DNA from: SYIM01 sp039800325 | GTDB lineage: Bacteria; Pseudomonadota; Gammaproteobacteria; Burkholderiales; Burkholderiaceae_E | Reading direction: 5' to 3' | Assembly: GCA_039800325.1 (NCBI GenBank) | Contig: JBDLQY010000083.1 | Coordinates: 1-11,152 of the forward strand | Length of the DNA: 11,152 nt | Part shown: piece by piece, positions 1-7,043 of the stretch | Layout of the letters: the number at the start of each line of letters is the position of its first letter | Position numbering within the stretch: the first letter of the stretch is position 1 | The notes under the pieces: model-generated | What the model saw: only the letters and a program-made list of their open reading frames with translations | Told to the model about the DNA's origin: nothing | Database searches by the model: none | Made by a program: the position numbers and the translations under genes

Positions 1-300
1 TGTGCCAGGCTGCAGAGCCACTCCGACCTGCCCAGCCGGAATGCGCTGCGCAACCCGCAAACGCGTGCCCGAGCCCACCTTAAAATCAGCCGTACGCACG
101 GCGTACCCATCCATCTGGGTATTGTCCATGGGCGGTACATTGATGGCTGAACGTACATCTTCGGCGAGCACGCGGCCACAGGCCTCTAGCGTGGACACCA
201 CCTGAGTGCCATCGACCACCTGAGCCTGCGCGACCAGGCTGTTAAGCGCCTGATCAAACTCGAGCAAGGGCGGCTTCACGCGCGTGAGTGCGGCGCACAT
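1..300 (-). CDS. moeA: Molybdopterin molybdenumtransferase MoeA, N-terminal fragment
   Basis: MoeA inserts molybdate into adenylylated molybdopterin in the last step of molybdenum cofactor synthesis in the cytosol. The gene is cut by the left window edge, so only the first 100 residues are visible. The family's N-terminal signature is clear: PPMDNTQMDGYAVR at about residues 56-69, preceded by LLEFDQAL near the start and followed by an RIPAGQ segment at about 86-91. The start is ambiguous. ATG at 300 lies inside thrC and has only a distant AAGGA about 15 nt upstream. GTG at 279 makes a 4-bp GTGA overlap with the thrC stop, as at the hom/thrC junction, and would give the shorter N-terminus MKPPLLEFDQAL. 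Either start implies coupling to thrC. The molybdenum-cofactor function is unrelated to the amino-acid genes upstream, so it looks like a passenger of the operon. Confidence 0.93.
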   Translation of the reverse strand, partial: MCAALTRVKPPLLEFDQALNSLVAQAQVVDGTQVVSTLEACGRVLAEDVRSAINVPPMDNTQMDGYAVRTADFKVGSGTRLRVAQRIPAGQVGVALQPGT

Positions 301-1700
301 CGGGCCGCAATGTAATCCTTGAGCATGGGCACATCCACCGGCATGAGCGCAAAGCGCTGCGTACGGCTTTCGATGCCGTCGAAGGCGGGTGGTCTTGGAG
401 CGGAACGACCCAGGGCCTCAAGAATGGTGTCAGAAAATTTGGCCGGCAAGGCGGTTTCGAGACAGATCATGGGAACGCCAGGCTCTCGCCAGGACGCAGC
501 CACAAACAAGCCATCAGCTGTATGCGTATCGACCACTCGGCCGTAGCGCTCAGCCGCATCGCGGATGGTCTGCAGGCGGTTGGCGTGACGGCTGCTGCCC
601 GAGCAGAATCCAAAGCGCGCAATACCGGCAAACTCGGAGGTGCCGCCCAGATCGAACTCACCGGTTCGATCGAGCGTGCGCCACAAGTCAGCCACGCGCG
701 CTGCATCTCGGTTTAGAAGATCGAACACAAAGCGCTCGAAATTAGACGCCTTGCTGATATCCATGGACGGGCTCGAGGTTTGCCAGGTTTCAGCCGAGCC
801 GCGCACCCGATAACGACCGGTGCGAAAAAATTCATCGAGCACATCGTTTTCGTTGGTGGCCACCACCAGGCGGGCGATTGGAAGTCCCATGCTGCGCGCA
901 ATGTGGCCGGCCAGTACGTTGCCGAAATTACCAGACGGCACCGAGAACGACACCTTTTGCTGGTTGTCGGTGGTCGCTGCGAAGTAGGCCTTGAAGTAGT
1001 AAACGACCTGAGCGACAACGCGAGCCCAATTGATCGAATTGACCGTGCCGATGGCGAAACGACTCTTGAACGACAAATCATTAGACACGGCCTTGACCAT
1101 ATCCTGGCAGTCGTCGAAAACACCTCGAACCGCGATGTTAAAAATATTCGCATCGGGTAAGGAATACATCTGCGCGGCCTGGAAGGCACTCATGCGACCG
1201 TACGGCGACAGCATGAACACACGCACGCCGTGCCGACCGCGCATAGCGTATTCAGCGGCGCTTCCGGTATCCCCCGAGGTCGCCCCGAGAATATTCAACT
1301 CGCGGCCCTCGCGCGCCAGCACGTGCTCAAAGAGCCTGCCCAGCAACTGCATGGCCACGTCTTTAAAGGCAAGGGTTGGGCCATTGGACAAGTGCAGCAG
1401 ATGCAGCCCAGGTTCAAGCGTAGACAGCGGTGTGACCTCATCGCTGCCAAAGACCTCAGCGCAGTAGGCCGAGCGCACCATGTCACGCAGCGCCTGCGCA
1501 TCGATATCGTCGGCGTATAGCCGCAAAATTTCATAAGCCAGATCGGCATATGACAGACCACGCCATGCTGAGAGCGTGGCAGAGTCAACCTGCGGATAAT
1601 GTTGTGGTACGACCAGACCGCCGTCAGGCGCAAGGCCACCCAGCAAAATGTCGCTGAAAGCAGTGGGGCTGAGACCACCCCGCGTTGATTCGTATTTCAC
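276..1700 (-). CDS. thrC: Threonine synthase
   Basis: This cytosolic PLP enzyme converts O-phospho-L-homoserine to L-threonine and phosphate. The protein is 474 residues, the normal length for the longer ThrC class of proteobacteria and fungi. The PLP-binding lysine is K113 in NGPTLAFKD. SGDTGSAA lies at 142-149, the phosphate-binding glycine loop PSGNFGN at 255-261, and the family motif NENDVLDEFFRTGRY at 283-297. The start is GTG at 1700. It overlaps the hom stop by 4 bp (GTGA) and has a good Shine-Dalgarno, GGAAGAG, about 6 nt upstream, so translation is probably coupled to hom while also initiating independently. It follows hom in an operon, but the intermediate enzyme homoserine kinase is not encoded here. 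Confidence 0.97.
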   Translation of the reverse strand: MKYESTRGGLSPTAFSDILLGGLAPDGGLVVPQHYPQVDSATLSAWRGLSYADLAYEILRLYADDIDAQALRDMVRSAYCAEVFGSDEVTPLSTLEPGLHLLHLSNGPTLAFKDVAMQLLGRLFEHVLAREGRELNILGATSGDTGSAAEYAMRGRHGVRVFMLSPYGRMSAFQAAQMYSLPDANIFNIAVRGVFDDCQDMVKAVSNDLSFKSRFAIGTVNSINWARVVAQVVYYFKAYFAATTDNQQKVSFSVPSGNFGNVLAGHIARSMGLPIARLVVATNENDVLDEFFRTGRYRVRGSAETWQTSSPSMDISKASNFERFVFDLLNRDAARVADLWRTLDRTGEFDLGGTSEFAGIARFGFCSGSSRHANRLQTIRDAAERYGRVVDTHTADGLFVAASWREPGVPMICLETALPAKFSDTILEALGRSAPRPPAFDGIESRTQRFALMPVDVPMLKDYIAARCAPHSRA

Positions 1701-3031
1701 GAAAGCTCTTCCATACGGATACGCACCGGCTTGGACAGAACCGTGGTCAGCGCCTCAATACGGGACAAGGCTGCATTAACCCGCCCTTCGACGGTGGCAT
1801 GTGTGAGCAGAATGAAATCAGTCTGGCGTTCACCCTCGCCAGCCTCGCGCTGCAGGGCAGCGTCGATGGAAATACCTGCATCGGCGAGAATGCGCGTGAC
1901 ATCGGCCAGCACACCCGGCTGGTCAGCCACCCGCATACGCAGGTAATAGGCACTGAACGCTTCTTCGATGGGCAGAATGCGAATATCAGACAGCGCATCA
2001 GGCTGAAACGCCAGGTGCGGTACCCGATTCTCGGGATCAGCGGTGAACATGCGGGTGATATCGACCAGATCGGCGATCACGGCGCTAGCCGTGGGCTCTG
2101 CGCCTGCGCCTTTGCCGTAGTAAAGCGTGTGGCCGACAGCATCACCTTTCACCAGCACCGCATTCATCGCACCTTCTACGTTGGCAATAAGACGGCGAGC
2201 TGGAATCAGTGTGGGGTGCACGCGCAACTCAATACCTGCCGCCGCCTCGGGGGTTGCATCACGGCGCCGGGCGACTCCCAGAAGTTTGATGCGATAACCC
2301 AGCTGCTCGGCGTAGCGAATGTCTTCGCTTTGCAGCTGCGTGATGCCCTCAACATGGCAACGATCGAACTGCATGGGCACACCGAATGCAATAGCAGCAA
2401 GAATGGTGGCCTTGTGGGCGGCGTCAATGCCTTCAATGTCGAAGGTGGGGTCGGCCTCAGCGTAGCCCAAACGCTGAGCCTCTGCCAACACGCTGGCAAA
2501 GGGCAACCCCTTGTCGCGCATTTCGCTCAGAATGAAATTGGTCGTGCCATTGATGATGCCGGCGATCCATTCGATACGGTTGGCCGTCAGCCCTTCCCGC
2601 AGGGCCTTGATGATGGGGATACCGCCAGCAACCGCAGCCTCGAACGCCACCATGACACCGCGCTGCGAGGCAGCGCGAAAAATTTCATTGCCATGGGTTG
2701 CCAACAAAGCCTTGTTGGCAGTAACCACATGCTTACCGTTTGCGATGGCCTCAAGCACAAGAGTTTTAGCGATACCGTATCCCCCGATGAGCTCGATAAC
2801 GACATCGATATCGGGGTCTCGGACCACCGACAGGGCGTCGGCAGTTACTTTGACCGATTCGCCCACCAGCGCGCGCGCGCGCTGCGTATCAAGGTCAGCC
2901 ACGGCCGTAATGGCGATAGCACGTCCGGCACGACGCATGATTTCAGTCTGGTTGCGCCGAAGTACCGCGAAAGTTCCGCTGCCGACCGTTCCGATGCCTA
3001 GCAGCCCCACACGAATCGCTTGACTGCTCAT
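1697..3031 (-). CDS. hom: Homoserine dehydrogenase with C-terminal ACT domain
   Basis: Reduces aspartate-semialdehyde to homoserine with NAD(P)H, the branch point to threonine and methionine. The 444-residue protein is the monofunctional form, with no aspartokinase fused. The Rossmann nucleotide loop is GIGTVGSG at 12-19. Conserved TANKALLA is at 104-111, EAAVAGGIPI at 131-140, GTTNFIL at 162-168 and the presumed catalytic lysine K207 is in DAAHKATIL. A regulatory ACT domain starts near residue 363 (RMRVADQPGVLADVTRIL) and runs to the end; in this family it commonly mediates threonine feedback inhibition. ATG at 3031 overlaps the alaA stop as ATGA, and GGAGG lies 8 nt upstream inside the alaA 3' end. 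It sits second in the alaA-hom-thrC-moeA operon. Confidence 0.97.
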   Translation of the reverse strand: MSSQAIRVGLLGIGTVGSGTFAVLRRNQTEIMRRAGRAIAITAVADLDTQRARALVGESVKVTADALSVVRDPDIDVVIELIGGYGIAKTLVLEAIANGKHVVTANKALLATHGNEIFRAASQRGVMVAFEAAVAGGIPIIKALREGLTANRIEWIAGIINGTTNFILSEMRDKGLPFASVLAEAQRLGYAEADPTFDIEGIDAAHKATILAAIAFGVPMQFDRCHVEGITQLQSEDIRYAEQLGYRIKLLGVARRRDATPEAAAGIELRVHPTLIPARRLIANVEGAMNAVLVKGDAVGHTLYYGKGAGAEPTASAVIADLVDITRMFTADPENRVPHLAFQPDALSDIRILPIEEAFSAYYLRMRVADQPGVLADVTRILADAGISIDAALQREAGEGERQTDFILLTHATVEGRVNAALSRIEALTTVLSKPVRIRMEELS

Positions 3032-4254
3032 GCTGCATGCCTCCGGCGATACGCCTCAAGGAATCGGCCAAAGCGCCCAATGGCAATCTCGAGATCATCG
3101 CCATTGGGAAGAAATACGATACGCAGATGATCCGTGGCAGGCCAGTTAAATCCCGTTCCCTGCACCACCAGCACGTGCTCCTGCTCGAGCAACTCAAGAA
3201 TAAACTGCTGGTCATCCGCAATGGGATATATCGCGGGATCGAGTCGCGGAAACAGATACAGGGCGGCCTCGGGCTTCACACAGCTGACTCCCGGCAGCTG
3301 TGTGATGAGTTGCCAGGCCAACTCACGCTGTTTGTGCAGTCGCCCGCCCGGCGCAATCAGGTCATCAATACTTTGGCGTCCACCCAGAGCTGTTTGAATC
3401 GCGAACTGACCTGGCACATTGGCGCACAGACGCATAGAGGCCAGAATGCCCAGGCCCTCTATGTAATCGGTAGCTCGGCGCTTATCTCCCGAGACGATCA
3501 TCCAGCCACTGCGATAGCCGCAGGCACGGTAGTTCTTGGACAGCCCATTAAAGGTAATAAACAGCAGATCGTCGGCTAACGAGGCAATCGAGACATGCTT
3601 TTTGCCGTCGTAGACCATCTTGTCGTAGATCTCGTCGGCAAACACAATCAGCTGATGCCGGCGCGCGATGTCGACTAGCGCGCGCAGCATGTCGATGGGA
3701 TACAGCGCGCCGGTAGGATTATTGGGATTGATGATCACCAGTGCCCGCGTGCGCGGCGTAATCTTCGCCTCGAGGTCGTCTAGGGCCGGCAACCAACCAC
3801 TGCCCTCATCGCACAAATAATGCCGCGGGGTGCCGCCTGCGAGACTGACCGCAGCCGTCCAAAGGGGGTAATCAGGTGCCGGCACCAGCACCTGATCGCC
3901 ATCATCGAGCAGGGCCTGCATGGCCATTACGATAAGCTCAGACACGCCGTTGCCGGTGGTGATGTCATCAAGCTGCACGCCGGCAATGCCCTTGGTCTGG
4001 GCATACTGCATGATGGCCTTACGCGCGGCGAATAGGCCACGCGAATCAGAGTAACCCGACGCATTGGGCAGGTTGATCACCACATCGTGAACAACCTCAT
4101 CGGGCGCTTCAAAGCCGAAGGGCGCGAGGTTGCCAATGTTGAGCTTGATGATGCGATGGCCCTCCTCTTCGAGGATGCGCGAGCGGGCCATCACAGGGCC
4201 GCGAATGTCGTAGCAGACATTGGCCAGTTTGGCGGATTTTTGGATGGTTTTCAT
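3028..4254 (-). CDS. alaA: Alanine/glutamate-pyruvate aminotransferase, AlaA type
   Basis: A class I/II fold-type I PLP aminotransferase that, by its close resemblance to E. coli AlaA (YfbQ), should transfer an amino group from glutamate to pyruvate to make alanine. Conserved AlaA blocks are present: KLANVCYDIRGPV near the start, NGVSELIV, VPAPDYPLWTAAVSL, NPNNPTG, FADEIYDK, and FNGLSKNYR carrying the PLP-binding lysine (K240 counted from this start). Length is 408 residues, normal for the family. I chose ATG at 4254 (MKTIQKSAK) because it fits family N-termini; GTG at 4260 is in frame two codons earlier. Neither has a clear Shine-Dalgarno, and the candidate -10 hexamer 4265-4270 is so close that the mRNA may be leaderless. 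It is the first gene of the alaA-hom-thrC-moeA operon. Annotation pipelines may call it AlaC or simply pyridoxal-phosphate-dependent aminotransferase. Confidence 0.93.
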   Translation of the reverse strand: MKTIQKSAKLANVCYDIRGPVMARSRILEEEGHRIIKLNIGNLAPFGFEAPDEVVHDVVINLPNASGYSDSRGLFAARKAIMQYAQTKGIAGVQLDDITTGNGVSELIVMAMQALLDDGDQVLVPAPDYPLWTAAVSLAGGTPRHYLCDEGSGWLPALDDLEAKITPRTRALVIINPNNPTGALYPIDMLRALVDIARRHQLIVFADEIYDKMVYDGKKHVSIASLADDLLFITFNGLSKNYRACGYRSGWMIVSGDKRRATDYIEGLGILASMRLCANVPGQFAIQTALGGRQSIDDLIAPGGRLHKQRELAWQLITQLPGVSCVKPEAALYLFPRLDPAIYPIADDQQFILELLEQEHVLVVQGTGFNWPATDHLRIVFLPNGDDLEIAIGRFGRFLEAYRRRHAA

Positions 4255-4263
4255 GGTCACTGC

Positions 4264-4270
4264 TATTCTA
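4264..4270. promoter_or_regulatory. Shared -10 element of the alaA / DUF498 divergent promoters
   Basis: The 48-bp gap between alaA and the divergent DUF498 gene holds TATTCTA. Read on the plus strand it gives TATTCT preceded by TGC, an extended -10, which would start transcription near 4276, about 27 nt before the DUF498 GTG. Read on the minus strand it gives TAGAAT, a five-of-six match, which would start transcription near 4258, almost at the alaA start codon. No good -35 is visible on either strand. This is pattern matching by eye. Confidence 0.45.
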
Positions 4271-4302
4271 ACTTCACCCCGTTATCTCTCAGAGCGCACC
4301 AC

Positions 4303-4674
4303 GTGAAGCTGCATGCCGACCCCTCTTCAGCTCTTAATACCGTGACCGGCTACGGTCCAGGCTGGATCGAAGTCAACCGGCAACGGCATGAAACCGCCAT
4401 TTTGGTCATGCCCGAGGGCATGGTCGACGCCTGGCCGCATACTCAGATTGAAACCATTGATTCCGCCAGCCTCGACTCCGTGGCGGCACTCAAGCCTGAG
4501 ATCGTACTGCTGGGAACGGGGCCTGCTCAGCGTTTTCCGCATCCGCGTCTGGCAGCATCGCTCGCCCGTCACCGTATCGGCCTTGACGTGATGGACACGC
4601 GCGCCGCCTGCCGCACCTATAACATTCTGATGAGCGAAGGCCGCCAGGTGGCAGCCATATTGCTGCTGCCGTAA
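4303..4674 (+). CDS. DUF498/Mth938-like (Xcc1710-like) protein
   Basis: A 123-residue cytosolic protein of the Mth938/DUF498 fold family, which also includes the mitochondrial complex I assembly factor NDUFAF3; the biochemical role of the bacterial members is not established. The family pattern is plain: LNTVTGYGPGWIEVN near the start, a PEG motif in LVMPEGMVDAWP, then PEIVLLGTGPAQRFPHPRL, and DTRAACRTYNILMSEGRQVAAILLLP at the C-terminus. I start it at GTG 4303 (VKLHADPSSALNTVT), matching the usual MKLH-type N-terminus and length; the in-frame ATG at 4087 would overlap alaA by more than 160 bp and is unlikely. No strong Shine-Dalgarno precedes the GTG. It is divergent from alaA and convergent with the phoH gene, 21 bp from its stop, so it is probably monocistronic. 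Confidence 0.9.
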   Translation: MKLHADPSSALNTVTGYGPGWIEVNRQRHETAILVMPEGMVDAWPHTQIETIDSASLDSVAALKPEIVLLGTGPAQRFPHPRLAASLARHRIGLDVMDTRAACRTYNILMSEGRQVAAILLLP

Positions 4675-4695
4675 AGCCGCAAACCCCCGCTAAGC

Positions 4696-6465
4696 TCAGA
4701 GCGCCTCGGCCGCGAAATCGGCCAGACGCGAGCGCTCTCCGCGCTGTAAGGTGACATGACCAGAGTGAGCCCAGCCCTTGAATCGGTCAACCACGTACGT
4801 CAGCCCGGAGGAACCCTCAGTGAGATAGGGCGTGTCTATCTGCGCGATATTGCCCAGACACACCACCTTGGTACCTGGCCCTGCTCGGGTAATCAGGGTC
4901 TTCATCTGCTTGGGGGTCAGGTTTTGCGCTTCATCGATGATGAGAAATTTATTGATGAAGGTACGTCCACGCATGAACGACAGCGCTTTTACCTTGATGC
5001 GCGCACGCAGAAGATCGGCAGATGCCGATCTGCCCCAGTCACCGGCGCTGGGGTCGCCCTTGTTAAGCACCTCAAGGTTGTCTTCCAGAGCCCCCATCCA
5101 GGGCTGCATTTTTTCTTCTTCGGTGCCCGGCAGATAACCAATGTCTTCACCCACGGGCACCGTGGCCCGGGTGATGATGATCTCTGAGTAACGCCGGCCC
5201 TCCATCACCTGAGCAATGCCAGAGGCCAGCGTGAGCAGCGTTTTACCGGTACCCGCCTGACCCAGCAGGGTGACGAAATCAATGTCGGCATCCATCAGCA
5301 GATTAAGGGCGAAGTTCTGCTCGCGGTTGCGCGCCCCGACTCCCCAGACCGCGTTCTTGTGGTGGGTGTAGTCACGCAGGGTCTGCAGCACCGCGGTGCG
5401 CCCAGCGATTTCGCGAACGCGCGCCACCAGAGGTAACTCGCCCTCAAAGTGTACGAACTGATTGAGCAGTAGCTTGCTGACTAGGGGTCCGCTGATTCGA
5501 TAGAAAGTACTGCCATTCTGCTGCCACGACTCCATGCCCTTGCCGTGCCGGTCCCAGAAGTCAGCGGGTAACTGCAGCGTACCGGTATAGAGCAGGTCGG
5601 TATCTTCAAGAACATGGTCGTTGAAGTAGTCCTCTGCGCTCAGACCCAGGGCATGCGCCTTGATGCGCATGTTGATGTCTTTGGAGACCAGCACCACAGG
5701 CCGGTCCGGATGCAACTCTTTCAGCGCTCGGACAACTCCCAGAATCTGGTTATCGGCCTTGCCGACCGGCAGACTGGCGGGCAAGAGCGCGGCGAAGGTC
5801 TGCGTCTGAAAAAATAACCGACCACCCGCCTCGCGACTGCCCAAGGCTGCCAGTGGTACACCCGCGTCGATATCGGCATTGGCGGCCGCGATCAGGGCAT
5901 CCAGGCTGCGACTGACCTGGCGTACATTGCGGGAGACTTCCGACATGCCCTTCTTGTGGCTGTCGAGCTCTTCCAGCGTCATGATGGGCAGATAAATATC
6001 GTGCTCATCGAAGCGGAACAGGCTGCTGGGGTCATGCATGAGCACATTGGTGTCCAGCACGAAGAGCTTGCGCGCCTCAGACGAAGCACCCCGCACCGGC
6101 TGAGCTGTTCTGCCGCCGGTCATCGCGACGACTGAGCTTCTTGTGGTGCTGACGGCGCTCGGCGCAACCGAGCTTGCGCGGCGCGTTGCTGGGGCGCTGT
6201 CGGCGCGGGCTCGATCCGTCTTGCGCGATGCCTTTGCAGGCACCGCGGTCGGAGCCTGCGCATGCTCACCCGAGCTGGCCGCAACGACCAGTACCGTAGT
6301 AGGCTTATCGACGACCGGGAGAGACGCCGGGGGCGGTTGACCCACGCCTGGCTCAGCGCGGTCTGATCGGCGGGCGACTGGCTTGAGCGCGCGCGCACGC
6401 GATGCTTGCGCATCTTCGGGTCGAACACGACTGGCCGGCCCTGAGGGCGGTTTGGGTAAAGGCAT
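4696..6465 (-). CDS. PIN domain-PhoH family ATPase
   Basis: A 589-residue fusion of an N-terminal PIN-type ribonuclease domain and a C-terminal PhoH P-loop ATPase, the architecture of PhoH2/YlaK proteins, which are proposed to couple RNA unwinding to cleavage. The PIN domain begins at KLFVLDTNVLMHDPSS (residue 133 on). Candidate metal-binding acids are D138, E165/E166, D238 and D263, so the nuclease site looks intact. Walker A is GQAGTGKT at 402-409 and Walker B is FLIIDEAQN at 507-515, followed by a conserved GNIAQIDTPYL segment. Residues 1-130 are Ala/Arg/Ser/Pro-rich, probably disordered, and longer than I expect in relatives. ATG 6465 shares its A with the bcp stop (TAATG), implying coupling; a weak AGG lies about 7 nt upstream. 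RNA processing is inferred from the family; the substrate is unknown. Confidence 0.93.
   Translation of the reverse strand: MPLPKPPSGPASRVRPEDAQASRARALKPVARRSDRAEPGVGQPPPASLPVVDKPTTVLVVAASSGEHAQAPTAVPAKASRKTDRARADSAPATRRASSVAPSAVSTTRSSVVAMTGGRTAQPVRGASSEARKLFVLDTNVLMHDPSSLFRFDEHDIYLPIMTLEELDSHKKGMSEVSRNVRQVSRSLDALIAAANADIDAGVPLAALGSREAGGRLFFQTQTFAALLPASLPVGKADNQILGVVRALKELHPDRPVVLVSKDINMRIKAHALGLSAEDYFNDHVLEDTDLLYTGTLQLPADFWDRHGKGMESWQQNGSTFYRISGPLVSKLLLNQFVHFEGELPLVARVREIAGRTAVLQTLRDYTHHKNAVWGVGARNREQNFALNLLMDADIDFVTLLGQAGTGKTLLTLASGIAQVMEGRRYSEIIITRATVPVGEDIGYLPGTEEEKMQPWMGALEDNLEVLNKGDPSAGDWGRSASADLLRARIKVKALSFMRGRTFINKFLIIDEAQNLTPKQMKTLITRAGPGTKVVCLGNIAQIDTPYLTEGSSGLTYVVDRFKGWAHSGHVTLQRGERSRLADFAAEAL
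5012..5031. repeat. 9-bp perfect inverted repeat inside the phoH-type gene
   Basis: Two 9-bp arms (AGATCGGCA and its complement) are separated by 2 bp, inside the codons for the GRSASADLL segment between Walker A and Walker B of the PhoH domain. A hit of this size is close to chance expectation for a window of this length, so no function is claimed. Confidence 0.3.
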
Positions 6466-6941
6466 TAATCAGCCTGCGTAACCGCGGCAAGCACTTCTTC
6501 GACATGGCCGGCCACCTTAACCCCACGCCACTCGCGCACCAGGCAGCCCTGGGCGTCGATGAGAAACGTCGAGCGCTCAACACCGCGAACCTGCTTGCCA
6601 TACATGTTCTTGAGCTTCATGACGCCGAACTGCTCACATAACACTTCATCGGCATCGCTGATGAGGTCAAAGGGCAGCTCGAGCTTGGTGCGAAAACCCT
6701 CATGCGAGCGCACACTGTCGCGAGACACCCCCAAAATTACCGCGCCGTGCTTTACAAAATGTTTGTGCTGATCACGGAACTCACCGGCTTCTGTGGTGCA
6801 GCCAGGCGTGTTGTCTTTTGGATAGAAGTACAACACCAGTTTTTTACCGCGTAAAGCCGAAAGACGCACAGTGCCCTGCGTGGCCGTCGCTTCAAAATCG
6901 GGAACTGGTTTGCCGGTCTGGACACTCAAGATAGCCCTCAT
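6465..6941 (-). CDS. bcp: Thiol peroxidase Bcp/PrxQ (peroxiredoxin)
   Basis: A cytosolic peroxiredoxin that reduces hydrogen peroxide and organic hydroperoxides at the expense of thioredoxin. From ATG 6941 the protein is 158 residues, the family's usual size. Conserved parts are GKPVPDFEATATQG (10-23), LVLYFYPKDNTPGCTTEAGEFRD with the peroxidatic cysteine C48, the GVSRDSVRSHEGF helix and GVERSTFLID. The second cysteine that E. coli Bcp has five residues after the first is missing (G53). C102 and C133 are the only other cysteines. The frame stays open to a TTG at 7025 (186 residues), but that overlaps a good -35 box and would add 28 residues unlike the family, so I prefer 6941; its Shine-Dalgarno is weak. 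Its stop overlaps the PIN-PhoH start (TAATG), so the two form an operon. Confidence 0.93.
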   Translation of the reverse strand: MRAILSVQTGKPVPDFEATATQGTVRLSALRGKKLVLYFYPKDNTPGCTTEAGEFRDQHKHFVKHGAVILGVSRDSVRSHEGFRTKLELPFDLISDADEVLCEQFGVMKLKNMYGKQVRGVERSTFLIDAQGCLVREWRGVKVAGHVEEVLAAVTQAD

Positions 6942-6996
6942 CTGCTCAGGATTCGGGCATGACTGCCCGGATGCAAATAACCTTACCACAGCACCT

Positions 6997-7025
6997 ATAA
7001 CAACTTGACGATTGGGCAGCGACAA
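6997..7025 (-). promoter_or_regulatory. Candidate sigma-70 promoter of bcp-phoH
   Basis: A -35 TTGTCG (7025-7020) and a -10 TGTTAT (7002-6997), each four of six to consensus, are spaced exactly 17 bp. Transcription would begin near 6990, giving a leader of about 50 nt before the bcp ATG at 6941. The placement just after dnaB suggests bcp-phoH is a separate unit. No stress-regulator site is recognised. Confidence 0.4.
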
Positions 7026-7043
7026 CCCCGGAAAAGCCTGATC

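Noticed and set aside
2869..2882. Run of seven GC dinucleotides, a possible Z-DNA site
   Set aside because: It encodes the Arg-Ala-Arg-Ala segment of Hom and is explained by codon choice in a GC-rich gene.
1685..3001. 438-codon open frame on the plus strand opposite hom
   Set aside because: It lies wholly antisense to an intact, confidently identified hom gene and shows no recognisable domain. Long antisense frames are common opposite GC-rich genes.
4087..4302. Upstream extension of the DUF498 gene to ATG 4087
   Set aside because: It would overlap alaA on the other strand, and the extra residues do not resemble the family; GTG 4303 gives the normal length.
6942..7025. N-terminal extension of Bcp to TTG 7025
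   Set aside because: The added 28 residues do not resemble the family, and the TTG coincides with a candidate -35 box.
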